A stretch of DNA of 64,000 bases from Limnohabitans parvus II-B4 (GCF_003063455.1 NZ_NESN01000005.1:131506-195505); one strand, 5' to 3'; shown: positions 1 to 8,287, numbered from the stretch's first letter. The notes: generated by a model from the sequence alone, not told the origin. Numbers and translations are program-made.

Positions 1-394
1 GACCGTGCAAGACCAGATCGAAGACCGATTGCGTTCTTTGTGTACCGGCATTGCGCAAGGCTTCGGCGCATCGGCCGAATTGACGTATGAGCGCACTTAC
101 CCCGCCACCGTCAACACGGTGCGCGAAGCTCAATTTGCCTGCGATGTGGCCGCTGGCCTGGTGGGCGAAGACAAGGTTTGGCGCAACATGCTGCCCAGCA
201 TGGGGGGTGAAGATTTTTCTTTCATGTTGCAGGCGATTCCCGGTGCATACATCCGCATTGGGCAAGGCTTGCCGCATGGCCCAGGGCCGCACCCTCTGCA
301 CAACAGCCGGTACGACTTCAACGACGATATCTTGCCGCTCGGGGCGGCATTGCACGCCAGTTTGGTGGAGCAGGCCTTGCCTCTTGCGGCATGA
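1..394 (+). CDS. M20-family amidohydrolase, C-terminal part (truncated by window edge)
   Basis: The frame is open from the first base to the stop at 392-394, so only the last ~130 residues of a longer gene are present. The segment MGGEDFSFMLQAIPGA near the C-terminus is the metal-ligand region (the Glu-Asp of GGEDF) of M20/M40 amidohydrolases such as hippurate hydrolase and N-acyl amino acid hydrolases, and a late HPLHNSRYDFND block matches the family end. Members are cytosolic and remove acyl groups from amino acids or peptides. It lies 44 bases ahead of a peptide-type ABC transporter, which suggests joint import and hydrolysis of an N-acylated amino acid or small peptide. Exact substrate is unknown. 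Confidence 0.85.
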   Translation, partial: TVQDQIEDRLRSLCTGIAQGFGASAELTYERTYPATVNTVREAQFACDVAAGLVGEDKVWRNMLPSMGGEDFSFMLQAIPGAYIRIGQGLPHGPGPHPLHNSRYDFNDDILPLGAALHASLVEQALPLAA

Positions 395-438
395 TGTTTG
401 GATGTATTTCAGTGAGTTCATTTAACAAGGAGATTTCC

Positions 439-2019
439 ATGGCTTTCAAACTCAACCCTCTCGTGGCCACTTTGGCCGCCGCGCTGGCCTTGACGGCGGT
501 GTCGGCTTCAGCCGTGACTTTGCGGGTAGGCAACCAAGGCGACGCCTTGTCCATGGACCCGCATTCGCTCAATGAGTCCTTGCAAATTTCTGTCGTTGAA
601 AACGTCTACGAAACACTGGTTTCACGCGACGCCAACTACAAGCTCACCCCTTTGCTGGCCACCAGCTGGAAGCAGACCGCCCCCACGGTGTGGCGTTTTG
701 AGTTGCGCAAAGGCGTCAAGTTCCATGACGGCACGCCTTTCACCGCCGATGACGTGATCTTCAGCTACGAGCGTGCCAAAGGCGACGGCTCCGACATGAA
801 GAGCTATGTGGGTCAATTCAAAGAGATCAAGAAGATCAACGACCACACCATCGACATCATCACCAACGCTCCGTTCCCCATCGTGCCCGAGTTGATCACG
901 CACTGGGCCATCATGAGCAAGAAGTGGTGTGAAGACAACCAAGCCACCAAGCCTGTGGATCGCCGCAAGGGCATTGAAAACGCCGCCTCTTTCCGTGCCA
1001 ACGGTACAGGCCCTTTCCGTGTACGTGAGCGTCAGCCCAGTGTGCGCACCACTTTTTCGCGCAATGGCAACTACTGGGGCAAGATCCCAGGCAACGTGGA
1101 AGAGGTCATCTACAACGTGATTGGCAACGATGCCACCCGAGTGGCGGCCATGATGTCGGGTGAGCTCGATGTGATGGAGCCTGTGCCGGTGCAAGACGTT
1201 GATCGCATCAAAGCCAATGACAAACTCAAGGTGCTGCAAGGCCCTGAGTTGCGTGCCATCTTTTTGGGCATGGACCAAAAACGCGATGAGCTGCTGTTCT
1301 CCAACGTGAAGGGCAAGAACCCTTTCAAGGATGTGCGTGTTCGTAAGGCCTTCTACCAGGCCATCGACATCGAAACCATCCGCACTCGCGTGATGCGCGG
1401 TGCCGCCACACCGTTGGCACTGATGATGCCTCCTCAAATCAATGGTTTTCCTGCCGACTTGGCCAAGCGTTTGCCTTATGACGTTGAGGCCTCCAAAAAG
1501 CTGCTGGCCGAAGCGGGTTATCCCAATGGTTTTGAAGTCAAGATGAACTGCCCGAATGACCGTTATGTCAACGACGCAGAAATCTGCCAGGCCGTGGCCG
1601 CCAACTTGGCCAAGGTGGGTGTGAAGATCAACCTCGAAGCCGAGACCAAGGGCACTTACTTCCCCAAAATCTTGAGCCGCAACACCAGCTTTTACATGCT
1701 GGGCTGGACGGCCAGCACGGTGGATGCCCACAACGTGATGTACCCCATCTTGTCGACTCCAGGTGATGGCGGTCGTGGTCAGTTCAACTTGGGTGCTTAC
1801 AGCAACCCCAAGGTGGATGAGTTGACCGCGAAAGTGGCCTCTGAAACCGACCAGAAAAAGCGCAACGAAATGATCCGCGAAGCCATGAAGATCCACCAAG
1901 ACGATGTGGGTCACCTGCCTTTGCACCAGCAAGCGCTGAACTGGGCAGCCAAGAAAAACATCGAGTTGGTGCAGTTTCCGGATAACGGCATGGCTTGGAA
2001 ATTCATCACGGTCAAATAA
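439..2019 (+). CDS. Peptide/dipeptide ABC transporter substrate-binding protein (SBP_bac_5)
   Basis: A 526-residue periplasmic binding protein for a DppA/OppA-type importer. The start at 439 is chosen because AAGGAG lies 8 bases upstream and the first ~25 residues form a clean signal peptide ending in VSASA; an upstream in-frame start at 391 would add 16 residues ahead of the signal. After cleavage the sequence begins with a typical SBP_bac_5 strand (LRVGNQGDALSMDPH), and WRFELRKGVKFHDGTPFTADDV at about 95-115 is the family hallmark. Four bases separate its stop from the permease gene. The ligand cannot be read from sequence; the adjacent M20 hydrolase suggests a short peptide or acylated amino acid. 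Confidence 0.93.
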   Translation: MAFKLNPLVATLAAALALTAVSASAVTLRVGNQGDALSMDPHSLNESLQISVVENVYETLVSRDANYKLTPLLATSWKQTAPTVWRFELRKGVKFHDGTPFTADDVIFSYERAKGDGSDMKSYVGQFKEIKKINDHTIDIITNAPFPIVPELITHWAIMSKKWCEDNQATKPVDRRKGIENAASFRANGTGPFRVRERQPSVRTTFSRNGNYWGKIPGNVEEVIYNVIGNDATRVAAMMSGELDVMEPVPVQDVDRIKANDKLKVLQGPELRAIFLGMDQKRDELLFSNVKGKNPFKDVRVRKAFYQAIDIETIRTRVMRGAATPLALMMPPQINGFPADLAKRLPYDVEASKKLLAEAGYPNGFEVKMNCPNDRYVNDAEICQAVAANLAKVGVKINLEAETKGTYFPKILSRNTSFYMLGWTASTVDAHNVMYPILSTPGDGGRGQFNLGAYSNPKVDELTAKVASETDQKKRNEMIREAMKIHQDDVGHLPLHQQALNWAAKKNIELVQFPDNGMAWKFITVK

Positions 2020-2022
2020 ACC

Positions 2023-2931
2023 ATGAACGCACTGAAACGTTGGCTGAACAGCGACGTCGGTTACAGCTTCCGCCAATCGCCCACGGCGATGGTGGCGGCT
2101 GGCATCGCCTTCGTGTGTCTTTTTTGTTCGGTCTTTGCCGGCTGGGTATCGCCGACCAATCCGTTTGACTTGGCCACGCTGGAGCTGAGCGACGCCCGCC
2201 TACCGCCTGCTTGGATGGAGGGGGGGACGACCAAGTTTCTGCTCGGCTCCGACGATCAGGGGCGCGACATTTTGTCGGCCCTGATCTACGGCTCGCGCAT
2301 CTCTTTGATCGTGGGTTTGGCCTCGGTGGTCTTGTCGGTGGCGGTGGGCGTTGGCCTGGGTTTGCTGGCAGGCTTTAAAGGCGGTTGGATTGACGCCTTG
2401 CTCATGCGCTTGTGCGATGTGATGTTGTCCTTCCCTGCCATTTTGGTGGCCCTGTTGATCGCGGGGGTGGGGCGAGCCTTGTTCCCCAACGCCAACGAGT
2501 CACTGGCCTTTGGTGTGTTGATCATCTCGATTTCGCTCACTGGCTGGGTGCAATACGCACGCACCGTGCGCGGCACGACTTTGGTCGAACGCAACAAGGA
2601 ATACGTGCAGGCCGCGCGTGTGACGGGGGTGGCCCCTCTGCGCATCATGGTCAAGCATGTCTTGCCCAACGTGATGGGTCCGGTCATGGTGCTGGCCACG
2701 ATCCAGGTGGCCACGGCCATCATCACCGAGGCCACTTTGTCTTTCTTGGGCGTGGGTGCACCGCCTACCTCGCCTTCGCTGGGTACGCTGATTCGCGTGG
2801 GCAATGACTATTTGTTCTCGGGTGAGTGGTGGATCACGATTTTTCCGGGGCTGATGCTGGTGCTGATCGCCCTGTCGGTCAACTTGCTGGGTGACTGGTT
2901 GCGCGACGCGCTGAATCCGAGATTGCGATGA
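2023..2931 (+). CDS. Peptide ABC transporter permease, DppC type
   Basis: A 302-residue inner-membrane permease. A first membrane segment at about 22-42 is followed by a periplasmic stretch with the LLGSDDQGRDILSALIYGSR block typical of DppC/OppC, then five more hydrophobic segments. The cytoplasmic EAA-like coupling loop EYVQAARVTGVAPLRI lies at about 193-208. It overlaps the ATPase gene downstream by 4 bases (ATGA), so the two are translationally coupled. A DppB-type partner permease is normally encoded just before dppC, but none lies between the binding protein and this gene. Confidence 0.93.
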   Translation: MNALKRWLNSDVGYSFRQSPTAMVAAGIAFVCLFCSVFAGWVSPTNPFDLATLELSDARLPPAWMEGGTTKFLLGSDDQGRDILSALIYGSRISLIVGLASVVLSVAVGVGLGLLAGFKGGWIDALLMRLCDVMLSFPAILVALLIAGVGRALFPNANESLAFGVLIISISLTGWVQYARTVRGTTLVERNKEYVQAARVTGVAPLRIMVKHVLPNVMGPVMVLATIQVATAIITEATLSFLGVGAPPTSPSLGTLIRVGNDYLFSGEWWITIFPGLMLVLIALSVNLLGDWLRDALNPRLR

Positions 2932-3896
2932 GTCTTTTACAAGTCAAAAACCTGGTGGTGGAGTTTCCCAACCGCCACGGCACCTTGCGTGCGCTGGACG
3001 ATATTTCTTTCGACATCGCGCCTGGCGAAATCCTGGGCGTGGTGGGCGAGTCGGGTGCAGGCAAGTCGCTCACGGGCGCGGCCATCATCGGCTTGCTTGA
3101 GCCACCGGGCCGTGTGGCCAGCGGGCAAATTTTGCTGGAAGGTCAGCGCATCGATCACTTGAATGCCGACCAGATGCGCCACATCCGGGGCCGCAAGATT
3201 GGTGCGATTTTTCAGGACCCACTCACATCGCTCAATCCGCTGTACACCATTGGCAGGCAGCTGACTGAAACCATCTTGGCGCACCTGCCGGTGACGCCCC
3301 AAGAGGCCCGCCAACGTGCCATTGATTTGCTCAAGGACACCGGCATTTCGGCCGCCGAAGAGCGCATTGACCATTACCCGCACCAGTTTTCGGGCGGCAT
3401 GCGTCAGCGTGTGGTGATTGCGCTGGCCTTGGCTGCCGAGCCGCAGCTCATCGTGGCCGACGAACCGACCACCGCGCTCGATGTGTCGATCCAGGCGCAG
3501 ATCATCAGCTTGCTTAAAAAAGTCTGCAAAGACCGTGGTGCGGCCGTCATGCTGATCACGCACGACATGGGCGTGATCGCCGAAACCTGTGACCGCGTGG
3601 CGGTGCTGTACGCCGGGCGTGTCGCCGAAATCGGCCCGGTGCATCAGGTCATCAACCACCCCGCACACCCTTACACCGCAGGCCTGATGGCCTCGATCCC
3701 CGACATGGACAGTGACCGCGAACGCCTGAACCAAATTGACGGTGCCATGCCCCGCCTGAACGCCATTCCGCAAGGCTGCGCTTTCAACCCGCGCTGCCCG
3801 CAAGCCTTCGACCGCTGCCGCCAAGAGCGGCCCGAGCTGGTGCAAGCTGGCGTCAATCAGGCCGCTTGCTGGCTGCACGATGGGAGCGCAGCATGA
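2928..3896 (+). CDS. Peptide ABC transporter ATP-binding protein, DppD type
   Basis: A 322-residue cytosolic ATPase that powers the importer together with the DppF-type subunit. Walker A GESGAGKS is at 40-47, the Q-loop FQDPLTSLNP at about 95-104, the signature FSGGMRQR at 154-161 and Walker B LIVADEP at 174-180. The C-terminal oligopeptide/dipeptide extension with two cysteine-containing turns (NPRCPQAFDRC) identifies the DppD/OppD class. Its stop overlaps the start of the next ATPase by 4 bases. Confidence 0.95.
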   Translation: MSLLQVKNLVVEFPNRHGTLRALDDISFDIAPGEILGVVGESGAGKSLTGAAIIGLLEPPGRVASGQILLEGQRIDHLNADQMRHIRGRKIGAIFQDPLTSLNPLYTIGRQLTETILAHLPVTPQEARQRAIDLLKDTGISAAEERIDHYPHQFSGGMRQRVVIALALAAEPQLIVADEPTTALDVSIQAQIISLLKKVCKDRGAAVMLITHDMGVIAETCDRVAVLYAGRVAEIGPVHQVINHPAHPYTAGLMASIPDMDSDRERLNQIDGAMPRLNAIPQGCAFNPRCPQAFDRCRQERPELVQAGVNQAACWLHDGSAA

Positions 3897-4888
3897 GCGA
3901 CCACAAGAAGCAGCCCTTGGTTGTTGCGCACGACTTGGCCAAAACCTTTGACGTGTCGGCCCCATGGCTCAACCGCGTGATCGAGCGCAAACCGCGCCAA
4001 ATGCTCAATGCTGTTGACGGCGTGAGCTTTGAGATCGAGCGCGGCAAGACCTTGGCCTTGGTCGGCGAGTCCGGTTGTGGCAAAAGCACGGTGGCCCGTT
4101 TGCTGGTGGGCCTGTACGAGCCCACGCGCGGCGGCTTGACATTTGACGGGCAAGACGCCCATGCGGCCTTCAAATCGAACGATGCCAAGGCGATGCGCCA
4201 ACGCATCCAGATGATTTTTCAAGACCCCTATGCCAGCCTGAACCCGCGCTGGACGGTGGACGACATCATTGGCGAGCCACTCAAAGAGCACGGTTTGATC
4301 AGCGACGCCGAAGAGCTCAAAGCCCGCGTGGCCGAATTGCTCCAATCGGTGGGCCTGTCGCCGCTCGACATGGTCAAGTACCCCCACCAGTTCTCAGGTG
4401 GCCAGCGCCAGCGCATCTCGATCGCGCGAGCACTTGCCACCGCGCCAGAGTTTTTGGTGTGCGACGAGCCGACGTCGGCGCTGGACGTGAGCGTGCAGGC
4501 GCAGGTGCTCAACATCATGAAAGACCTGCAGCGTGAGCGGGGCCTGACCTATCTGTTCATCAGCCACAACCTGGCCGTGGTGCGCCACGTGAGCGACCAA
4601 GTGGGCGTGATGTACTTGGGCAGACTGGTGGAGCTGGCCGACAAACACACCTTGTTTGCCAACCCGCAGCACCCGTACACCAAGATGCTGTTGGACGCGA
4701 TTCCAAAAATGCACGACACCGGCCGCGCCCGCACGCCCGTGCAAGGCGAGGTGCCCAACCCGCTGAACCCCCCAAGCGGCTGCACCTTCCACCCGCGCTG
4801 CCCGCAGGCCACCGACATCTGCCGGTCAGAGCGCCCGCCGTTGCGCGATTTCAAAGGCATCAAGATCGCTTGTCACGCGGTGGTGTGA
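3893..4888 (+). CDS. Peptide ABC transporter ATP-binding protein, DppF type
   Basis: A 331-residue second ATPase of the peptide importer. The start at 3893 is preferred over one at 3866 because it forms an ATGA overlap with the preceding gene and gives the expected N-terminus. Walker A GESGCGKST is at about 58-66, the signature is FSGGQRQRIS, Walker B LVCDEPT, and the C-terminal NPPSGCTFHPRCP block is the oligo_HPY domain. The last ~96 codons (4601-4888) occur again at 6523-6809 after hipBA, with about three amino-acid differences in 90 and mostly silent base changes, so the 3' end of this gene has been duplicated. Confidence 0.95.
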   Translation: MSDHKKQPLVVAHDLAKTFDVSAPWLNRVIERKPRQMLNAVDGVSFEIERGKTLALVGESGCGKSTVARLLVGLYEPTRGGLTFDGQDAHAAFKSNDAKAMRQRIQMIFQDPYASLNPRWTVDDIIGEPLKEHGLISDAEELKARVAELLQSVGLSPLDMVKYPHQFSGGQRQRISIARALATAPEFLVCDEPTSALDVSVQAQVLNIMKDLQRERGLTYLFISHNLAVVRHVSDQVGVMYLGRLVELADKHTLFANPQHPYTKMLLDAIPKMHDTGRARTPVQGEVPNPLNPPSGCTFHPRCPQATDICRSERPPLRDFKGIKIACHAVV

Positions 4889-4909
4889 TTCTGCGATATA
4901 TTTTAATGC

Positions 4910-4944
4910 TTGAGATTTCAATCACTGCTCCAGTAAAATGGAGC
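4910..4944 (+). promoter_or_regulatory. hipBA promoter with overlapping palindromic operator
   Basis: A sigma70-like promoter can be read as TTGAGA (4910-4915), an 18-base spacer and TAAAAT (4934-4939). Across the -10 lies the palindrome GCTCCA-gtaaaa-TGGAGC (4927-4944), two bases before the hipB ATG. An inverted repeat over the promoter of a HipB-type gene is the usual autoregulatory operator. A start near 4946 would make the transcript almost leaderless; no Shine-Dalgarno is visible. Confidence 0.6.
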
Positions 4945-4945
4945 A

Positions 4946-5281
4946 ATGATGGAATTTTCGGACTTTAATTTCTCTTCGGCGGATGAAATATCACTGGCTT
5001 TGGCGCAGCGATTGAAACGCCTGCGGATTCAAAAAGAGATTGCCCAAGCCGAGATGGCCGAGCGCATGGGCGTGTCTCGCAGCACACTCAACACGCTCGA
5101 AAACACGGGCAAAGCTTCGGTGATCGCCTGGATCAAACTGGTCCAGTGCCTCGGTCAAGAGGGGCAATTGCAGCCCTTGTTCAAACCTGTTGTCGCGTCC
5201 ATTGCGGACATGGCACAACAACAAAAACCGGCTCGCCAGCGTGTCTCTCGTACGCGCCGCATTCCGAAGGACAAGCCATGA
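4946..5281 (+). CDS. hipB: HipB-type antitoxin, XRE-family helix-turn-helix regulator
   Basis: A 111-residue DNA-binding protein. An XRE/Cro helix-turn-helix fills about 15-75, with QAEMAERMGVSRSTLNTLENTGKASV as the HTH. The tail is basic (RQRVSRTRRIPKDKP). HipB proteins bind and neutralise the HipA kinase and repress their own operon. The stop overlaps the hipA start by 4 bases (ATGA), and an inverted repeat covers the promoter. A second ATG three bases downstream (4949) is equally possible as the start. Confidence 0.88.
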   Translation: MMEFSDFNFSSADEISLALAQRLKRLRIQKEIAQAEMAERMGVSRSTLNTLENTGKASVIAWIKLVQCLGQEGQLQPLFKPVVASIADMAQQQKPARQRVSRTRRIPKDKP

Positions 5282-6507
5282 AAAAGATCCAAGTCCGCTA
5301 CGAGGGATGGGGCGAAAACTGGCTTTTGGGCACATTGGCCGACGATGGGCACCATCTGCTTTTTGAGTATTCGCCACAAGCCTTGGCCGAGGGGCTGGAC
5401 TTGTCGCCAAGGTATTTACCCTTGCAAAAACAGGCCATTGGGAATTTCCCAAGCCACCTTTGGCGCTTACCCGGCTTGTTTGCAGATTCTCTGCCAGATG
5501 GTTGGGGCATGTTGCTCATGGACCGGCTCTTCAGAAAGCAAGGGCTTCGCCCGGAACAGTGTTCCCCGCTGGACCGCTTGAGCTTCATTGGTCATCGTGG
5601 GCTGGGGGCACTCACCTATGAGCCTGACACACAGGGCGATGTTGTGCCCGACGCGGTGGATCTGGTTGCCCTGGCCAACGAGACAGCGCTGGTTTTGCAA
5701 GGCGAAGACACTCAAACCCTTCAAAAACTGGCCATGCTGGGCGGCTCCCCGCAGGGGGCCAGGCCCAAAGTTTTGGTGTTCTATGATCCGGTCACGTCTC
5801 GCATCAGCACGACCCCCATGTCAGCAGGGTCAGGCTGGTTGGTCAAATTCCAAGCCTTGGGTGAGCACAAAGAAGTGTGTGCCATCGAGGCGTTTTACGC
5901 GCAACTGGCCAGCGCCTGTGGCCTGGATGTGCCCGCCACACGGGTGTTCGATTTGAGCACTCAACACGCGGCACTGGGCATTGAACGCTTCGATTTGGCG
6001 CAGGGCTTGCGTGTCCCGATCCATTCACTGGCCGGTTTTCTGCACGCGGACTTCAGAATCCCGTCGGCGGTGGACTACACCACTTTTTTGCGTGCCACAC
6101 GCATGATCACGCGCGATGAGCGGGAGGTGCAAAAAGCGTTCGAGCGTGCGGTCTTTAACGTGCTGTTTCACAACCGGGATGACCATGCCAAAAACCTGGC
6201 CTACCGCATGGATGCGCAACGGCACTGGAAGCTGGCACCGTGCTTTGATCTGACTTACAGCGAAGGTCCCGGCGGTGAGCACCAAATGGACGTTTGTGGA
6301 GAAGGTCTGTACATCAAGCGAAGCCATTTCACGAAATTGGCACAGCAAGGCGGGCTCGATGCAAGGTGGGCCGCGCAAAGGCTGGATGCCATGCTCGAAG
6401 TGGTGGATCAGTGGCCCACACTGATTGAGTCATTTGATCTTCGGCGAGCCACACGCCAGAAAATGCATGAGGCTGTCATCCGTCAGCGCGAAGCATTGAT
6501 GCACTGA
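5278..6507 (+). CDS. hipA: HipA-type serine/threonine protein kinase toxin
   Basis: A 409-residue toxin of the HipBA system; characterised HipA kinases phosphorylate aminoacyl-tRNA synthetases such as GltX and arrest growth. The start at 5278 overlaps the hipB stop. The nucleotide-binding loop GGSPQGARPKVLV is at about 155-167, a catalytic Lys in WLVKF near 190, the catalytic motif HNRDDHAKN at about 298-306 and the metal-binding Asp of PCFDLTYS near 324, so the kinase appears intact. The last third of the gene is repeated in degenerate form at 7909-8139, beyond the nucleotidyltransferase gene. Confidence 0.9.
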   Translation: MKKIQVRYEGWGENWLLGTLADDGHHLLFEYSPQALAEGLDLSPRYLPLQKQAIGNFPSHLWRLPGLFADSLPDGWGMLLMDRLFRKQGLRPEQCSPLDRLSFIGHRGLGALTYEPDTQGDVVPDAVDLVALANETALVLQGEDTQTLQKLAMLGGSPQGARPKVLVFYDPVTSRISTTPMSAGSGWLVKFQALGEHKEVCAIEAFYAQLASACGLDVPATRVFDLSTQHAALGIERFDLAQGLRVPIHSLAGFLHADFRIPSAVDYTTFLRATRMITRDEREVQKAFERAVFNVLFHNRDDHAKNLAYRMDAQRHWKLAPCFDLTYSEGPGGEHQMDVCGEGLYIKRSHFTKLAQQGGLDARWAAQRLDAMLEVVDQWPTLIESFDLRRATRQKMHEAVIRQREALMH

Positions 6508-6522
6508 GCCCATTGAACTTCA

Positions 6523-6809
6523 TGGGTGTCATGGTCAGCGGCCGTCTGGTGGAATTGGCCGACAAGCACACTTTGTTCAGCAACCCGCAGCACCCCTACA
6601 CCAAGATGCTGCTGGACGCGATTCCCAAAATGCACGACACGGGCCGAGCCCGCACCCCCGTGCAAGGCGAGGTGCCCAACCCGCTCAACCCACCGAGCGG
6701 CTGCACCTTCCACCCACGCTGCCCGCAGGCCACAGACATCTGCCGCGCCGAGCGTCCACCGTTGCGCGATTTCAAAGGCATCAAGATCGCTTGCCACGCG
6801 GTGGTGTGA
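6523..6809 (+). pseudogene. Duplicated 3' end of dppF (C-terminal ~95 codons only)
   Basis: From 6523 the sequence reads GVM..GRLVELADKHTLF and then follows the DppF C-terminus to its last residue (KIACHAVV). It lacks Walker A, the signature and Walker B, so it cannot be a working ATPase. Against 4601-4888 the protein is nearly identical, while the DNA differs at many third positions. That indicates either an old duplication kept free of frameshifts or two alleles of different origin. It begins 15 bases after the hipA stop. An ATG at 6513 would give a 98-residue product if translated. Confidence 0.9.
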
Positions 6810-6847
6810 CGCAGACTCGAGCGCCATTGCTTTGCAGTGAGGGTGTC

Positions 6848-6881
6848 CTTATACTACCTAATATATTTTGGGAAGTATAAG
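6848..6881 (+). promoter_or_regulatory. Palindromic operator directly before the nucleotidyltransferase gene
   Basis: CTTATACT (6848-6855) and AGTATAAG (6874-6881) form a perfect 8-bp inverted repeat with an 18-base AT-rich centre, and the match extends inward imperfectly. The right arm ends two bases before the ATG at 6883. The site is placed to block transcription or ribosome entry. The protein that binds it is unknown; no HTH gene accompanies this nucleotidyltransferase. Confidence 0.5.
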
Positions 6882-6882
6882 A

Positions 6883-7923
6883 ATGCAAAACGGGTATCAA
6901 CACTTGCCGGCCTCTGCACAGGCAGCCTTTGCCAACTTGGTGCCCGCCGCTCAGTCCATCAGTCTGAACCGCACGGTGGCAGATTTGCCGGGCGGATTTA
7001 CCCAAAAGAAGCTTGGGAAAATGACCTATTGGTATTATCAATTCAAGTCTTTAGATGGAAAAACCAGACAAATTTACCTGGGCAATGACTCGGAAAGCTT
7101 GAGGGGCTTGATGGCCGACTTTAAAAAGCAGCCCTCTCACACCGAAGCATTGGCACATCTGGGCCGTTTATGCCGCTCCGCCATTGAGCTTGGCGCAAAC
7201 GCCATTGGCCGCACCCATTACCGGATCCTGCAAAGATTGGCTGACCATGGTTTTTTCCATGCCGGTGGCATCCTCATCGGAACGCATGCTTTTTTAGCGT
7301 ATCAAAACCACTTTGGCATCCGTTGGACAGAAGGCAATCAAACGCTGGACATTGACTTTGCCCATCCTGGTAACAACCTCTCCATTGCGATGCCCGATGG
7401 GCTCAAGATGGATGCACGCAGTGTGATCGAGTCTTTGGAAATGGGTTTCATCCCCAACGTATCGCAAACGACATTCACCAAACAAGATGAGCCCGATTTG
7501 CAGCTGGATTTTGTGACGCCCAAGGTCAACACCACCGATGCCCCCATCCGTGTCCATGCCCTTAACTTGAGCATGCAGCCACTTCAATTCATGAATTTCT
7601 CAATGGACGCCACCATGCAGGCCGTCTTGATTTCACGCAATGGTCCTGTTGCCATCAATGTACCCAAAGCTGAACGTTATGCTTTGCACAAATTGATTGT
7701 TTTTGGAGAGCGCCCGCCCGAGCTGCAAGTCAAAGCCCAGAAAGACATCGCACAGGCAGCCAGCCTGATCGCTTACCTCCAGGAGAATGAACCCGACGCC
7801 TTGGAAGAGGCTTGGGAAATGATTCAGCGCAGCGGCAAAGGCTGGATCAGTCGGTGTATGCGCGGCGCAGAGTACCTGAAATCACGGTATCCAGACATCG
7901 AATTGGATTTCATCAAAACATGA
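6883..7923 (+). CDS. GSU2403-family nucleotidyltransferase-fold protein (NTP_transf_8-like)
   Basis: A 346-residue protein. An N-terminal region of about 110 residues contains a small-beta segment (YWYYQFKSLDGKTRQIYLG). It is followed by the nucleotidyltransferase core: GGILIGTHAF at about 128-137 is the glycine-rich helix start and LDIDFA at about 155-160 carries the paired Asp metal ligands. This spacing fits the GSU2403 / PF12281 family. A helical C-terminal domain follows. Related minimal nucleotidyltransferases often act as toxins or in defence, but no function is proven for this family. The ATG at 6883 is chosen; a TTG at 6868 lies inside the operator. The 3' end runs straight into a remnant of hipA. 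Confidence 0.75.
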   Translation: MQNGYQHLPASAQAAFANLVPAAQSISLNRTVADLPGGFTQKKLGKMTYWYYQFKSLDGKTRQIYLGNDSESLRGLMADFKKQPSHTEALAHLGRLCRSAIELGANAIGRTHYRILQRLADHGFFHAGGILIGTHAFLAYQNHFGIRWTEGNQTLDIDFAHPGNNLSIAMPDGLKMDARSVIESLEMGFIPNVSQTTFTKQDEPDLQLDFVTPKVNTTDAPIRVHALNLSMQPLQFMNFSMDATMQAVLISRNGPVAINVPKAERYALHKLIVFGERPPELQVKAQKDIAQAASLIAYLQENEPDALEEAWEMIQRSGKGWISRCMRGAEYLKSRYPDIELDFIKT

Positions 7924-8139
7924 TGCTGTGGTGAGGGACAGTACATCAACCGCTGCCATCTGACTCAACTGGCGCAGCTAGGCGTGCCCTATGCAAGGTG
8001 GGTCGTGCAAAGGCTGGATGCCATGCTCGAAGTGGTGGATCAGTAGCCCACACTGGTCGAGTCATTTGACATTCGGCGAGTGACACGCCAGAAAATGCAT
8101 CAGGACTTTATCCATCAACGCGAATCTTTGATGCGGTGA
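7909..8139 (+). pseudogene. Decayed 3' end of a second hipA copy
   Basis: From 7936 the frame reads GQYINRCHLTQLAQLGV, then RWVVQRLDAMLEVVDQ, and after an in-frame TAG (8044-8046) continues PTLVESFDIRRVTRQKM to a stop at 8137-8139. This aligns to the end of the intact HipA at 6300-6507, where the TAG is TGG (Trp). DNA similarity extends back to about 7909, with a one-base deletion, overlapping the last codons of the nucleotidyltransferase gene. It is a non-coding relic. Confidence 0.88.
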
Positions 8140-8251
8140 GTCAAGTTCTCCAACCTTGGGTGTACGCATGACTGGGCTTGTGCCGTCCATCGTGAATGTA
8201 TGGCGTCATGGGTTCAGAAATCGACTGGGCTAGCAGATGTTGTTCGCTCAT

Positions 8252-8287
8252 AAAAAAAACCCACCGTGTTGCCACGGTGGGTTTTTT
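8252..8287. terminator. Bidirectional intrinsic terminator
   Basis: The stem CCCACCGTG (8260-8268) / CACGGTGGG (8273-8281) has a 4-base loop, an A-tract before it and a T-tract after it, so it can stop transcription from either side. It sits just beyond the porin stop on the minus strand. The 110 bases between the hipA relic and this hairpin hold nothing I can recognise. Confidence 0.85.

Noticed and set aside
622..2076. 484-codon open frame antisense to the peptide-binding protein gene
   Set aside because: Shadow of a well-supported gene.
6513..6809. A genuine small gene encoding a 98-residue protein
   Set aside because: It is the C-terminal tail of DppF without ATPase motifs, with no Shine-Dalgarno; best read as a duplicated gene end.
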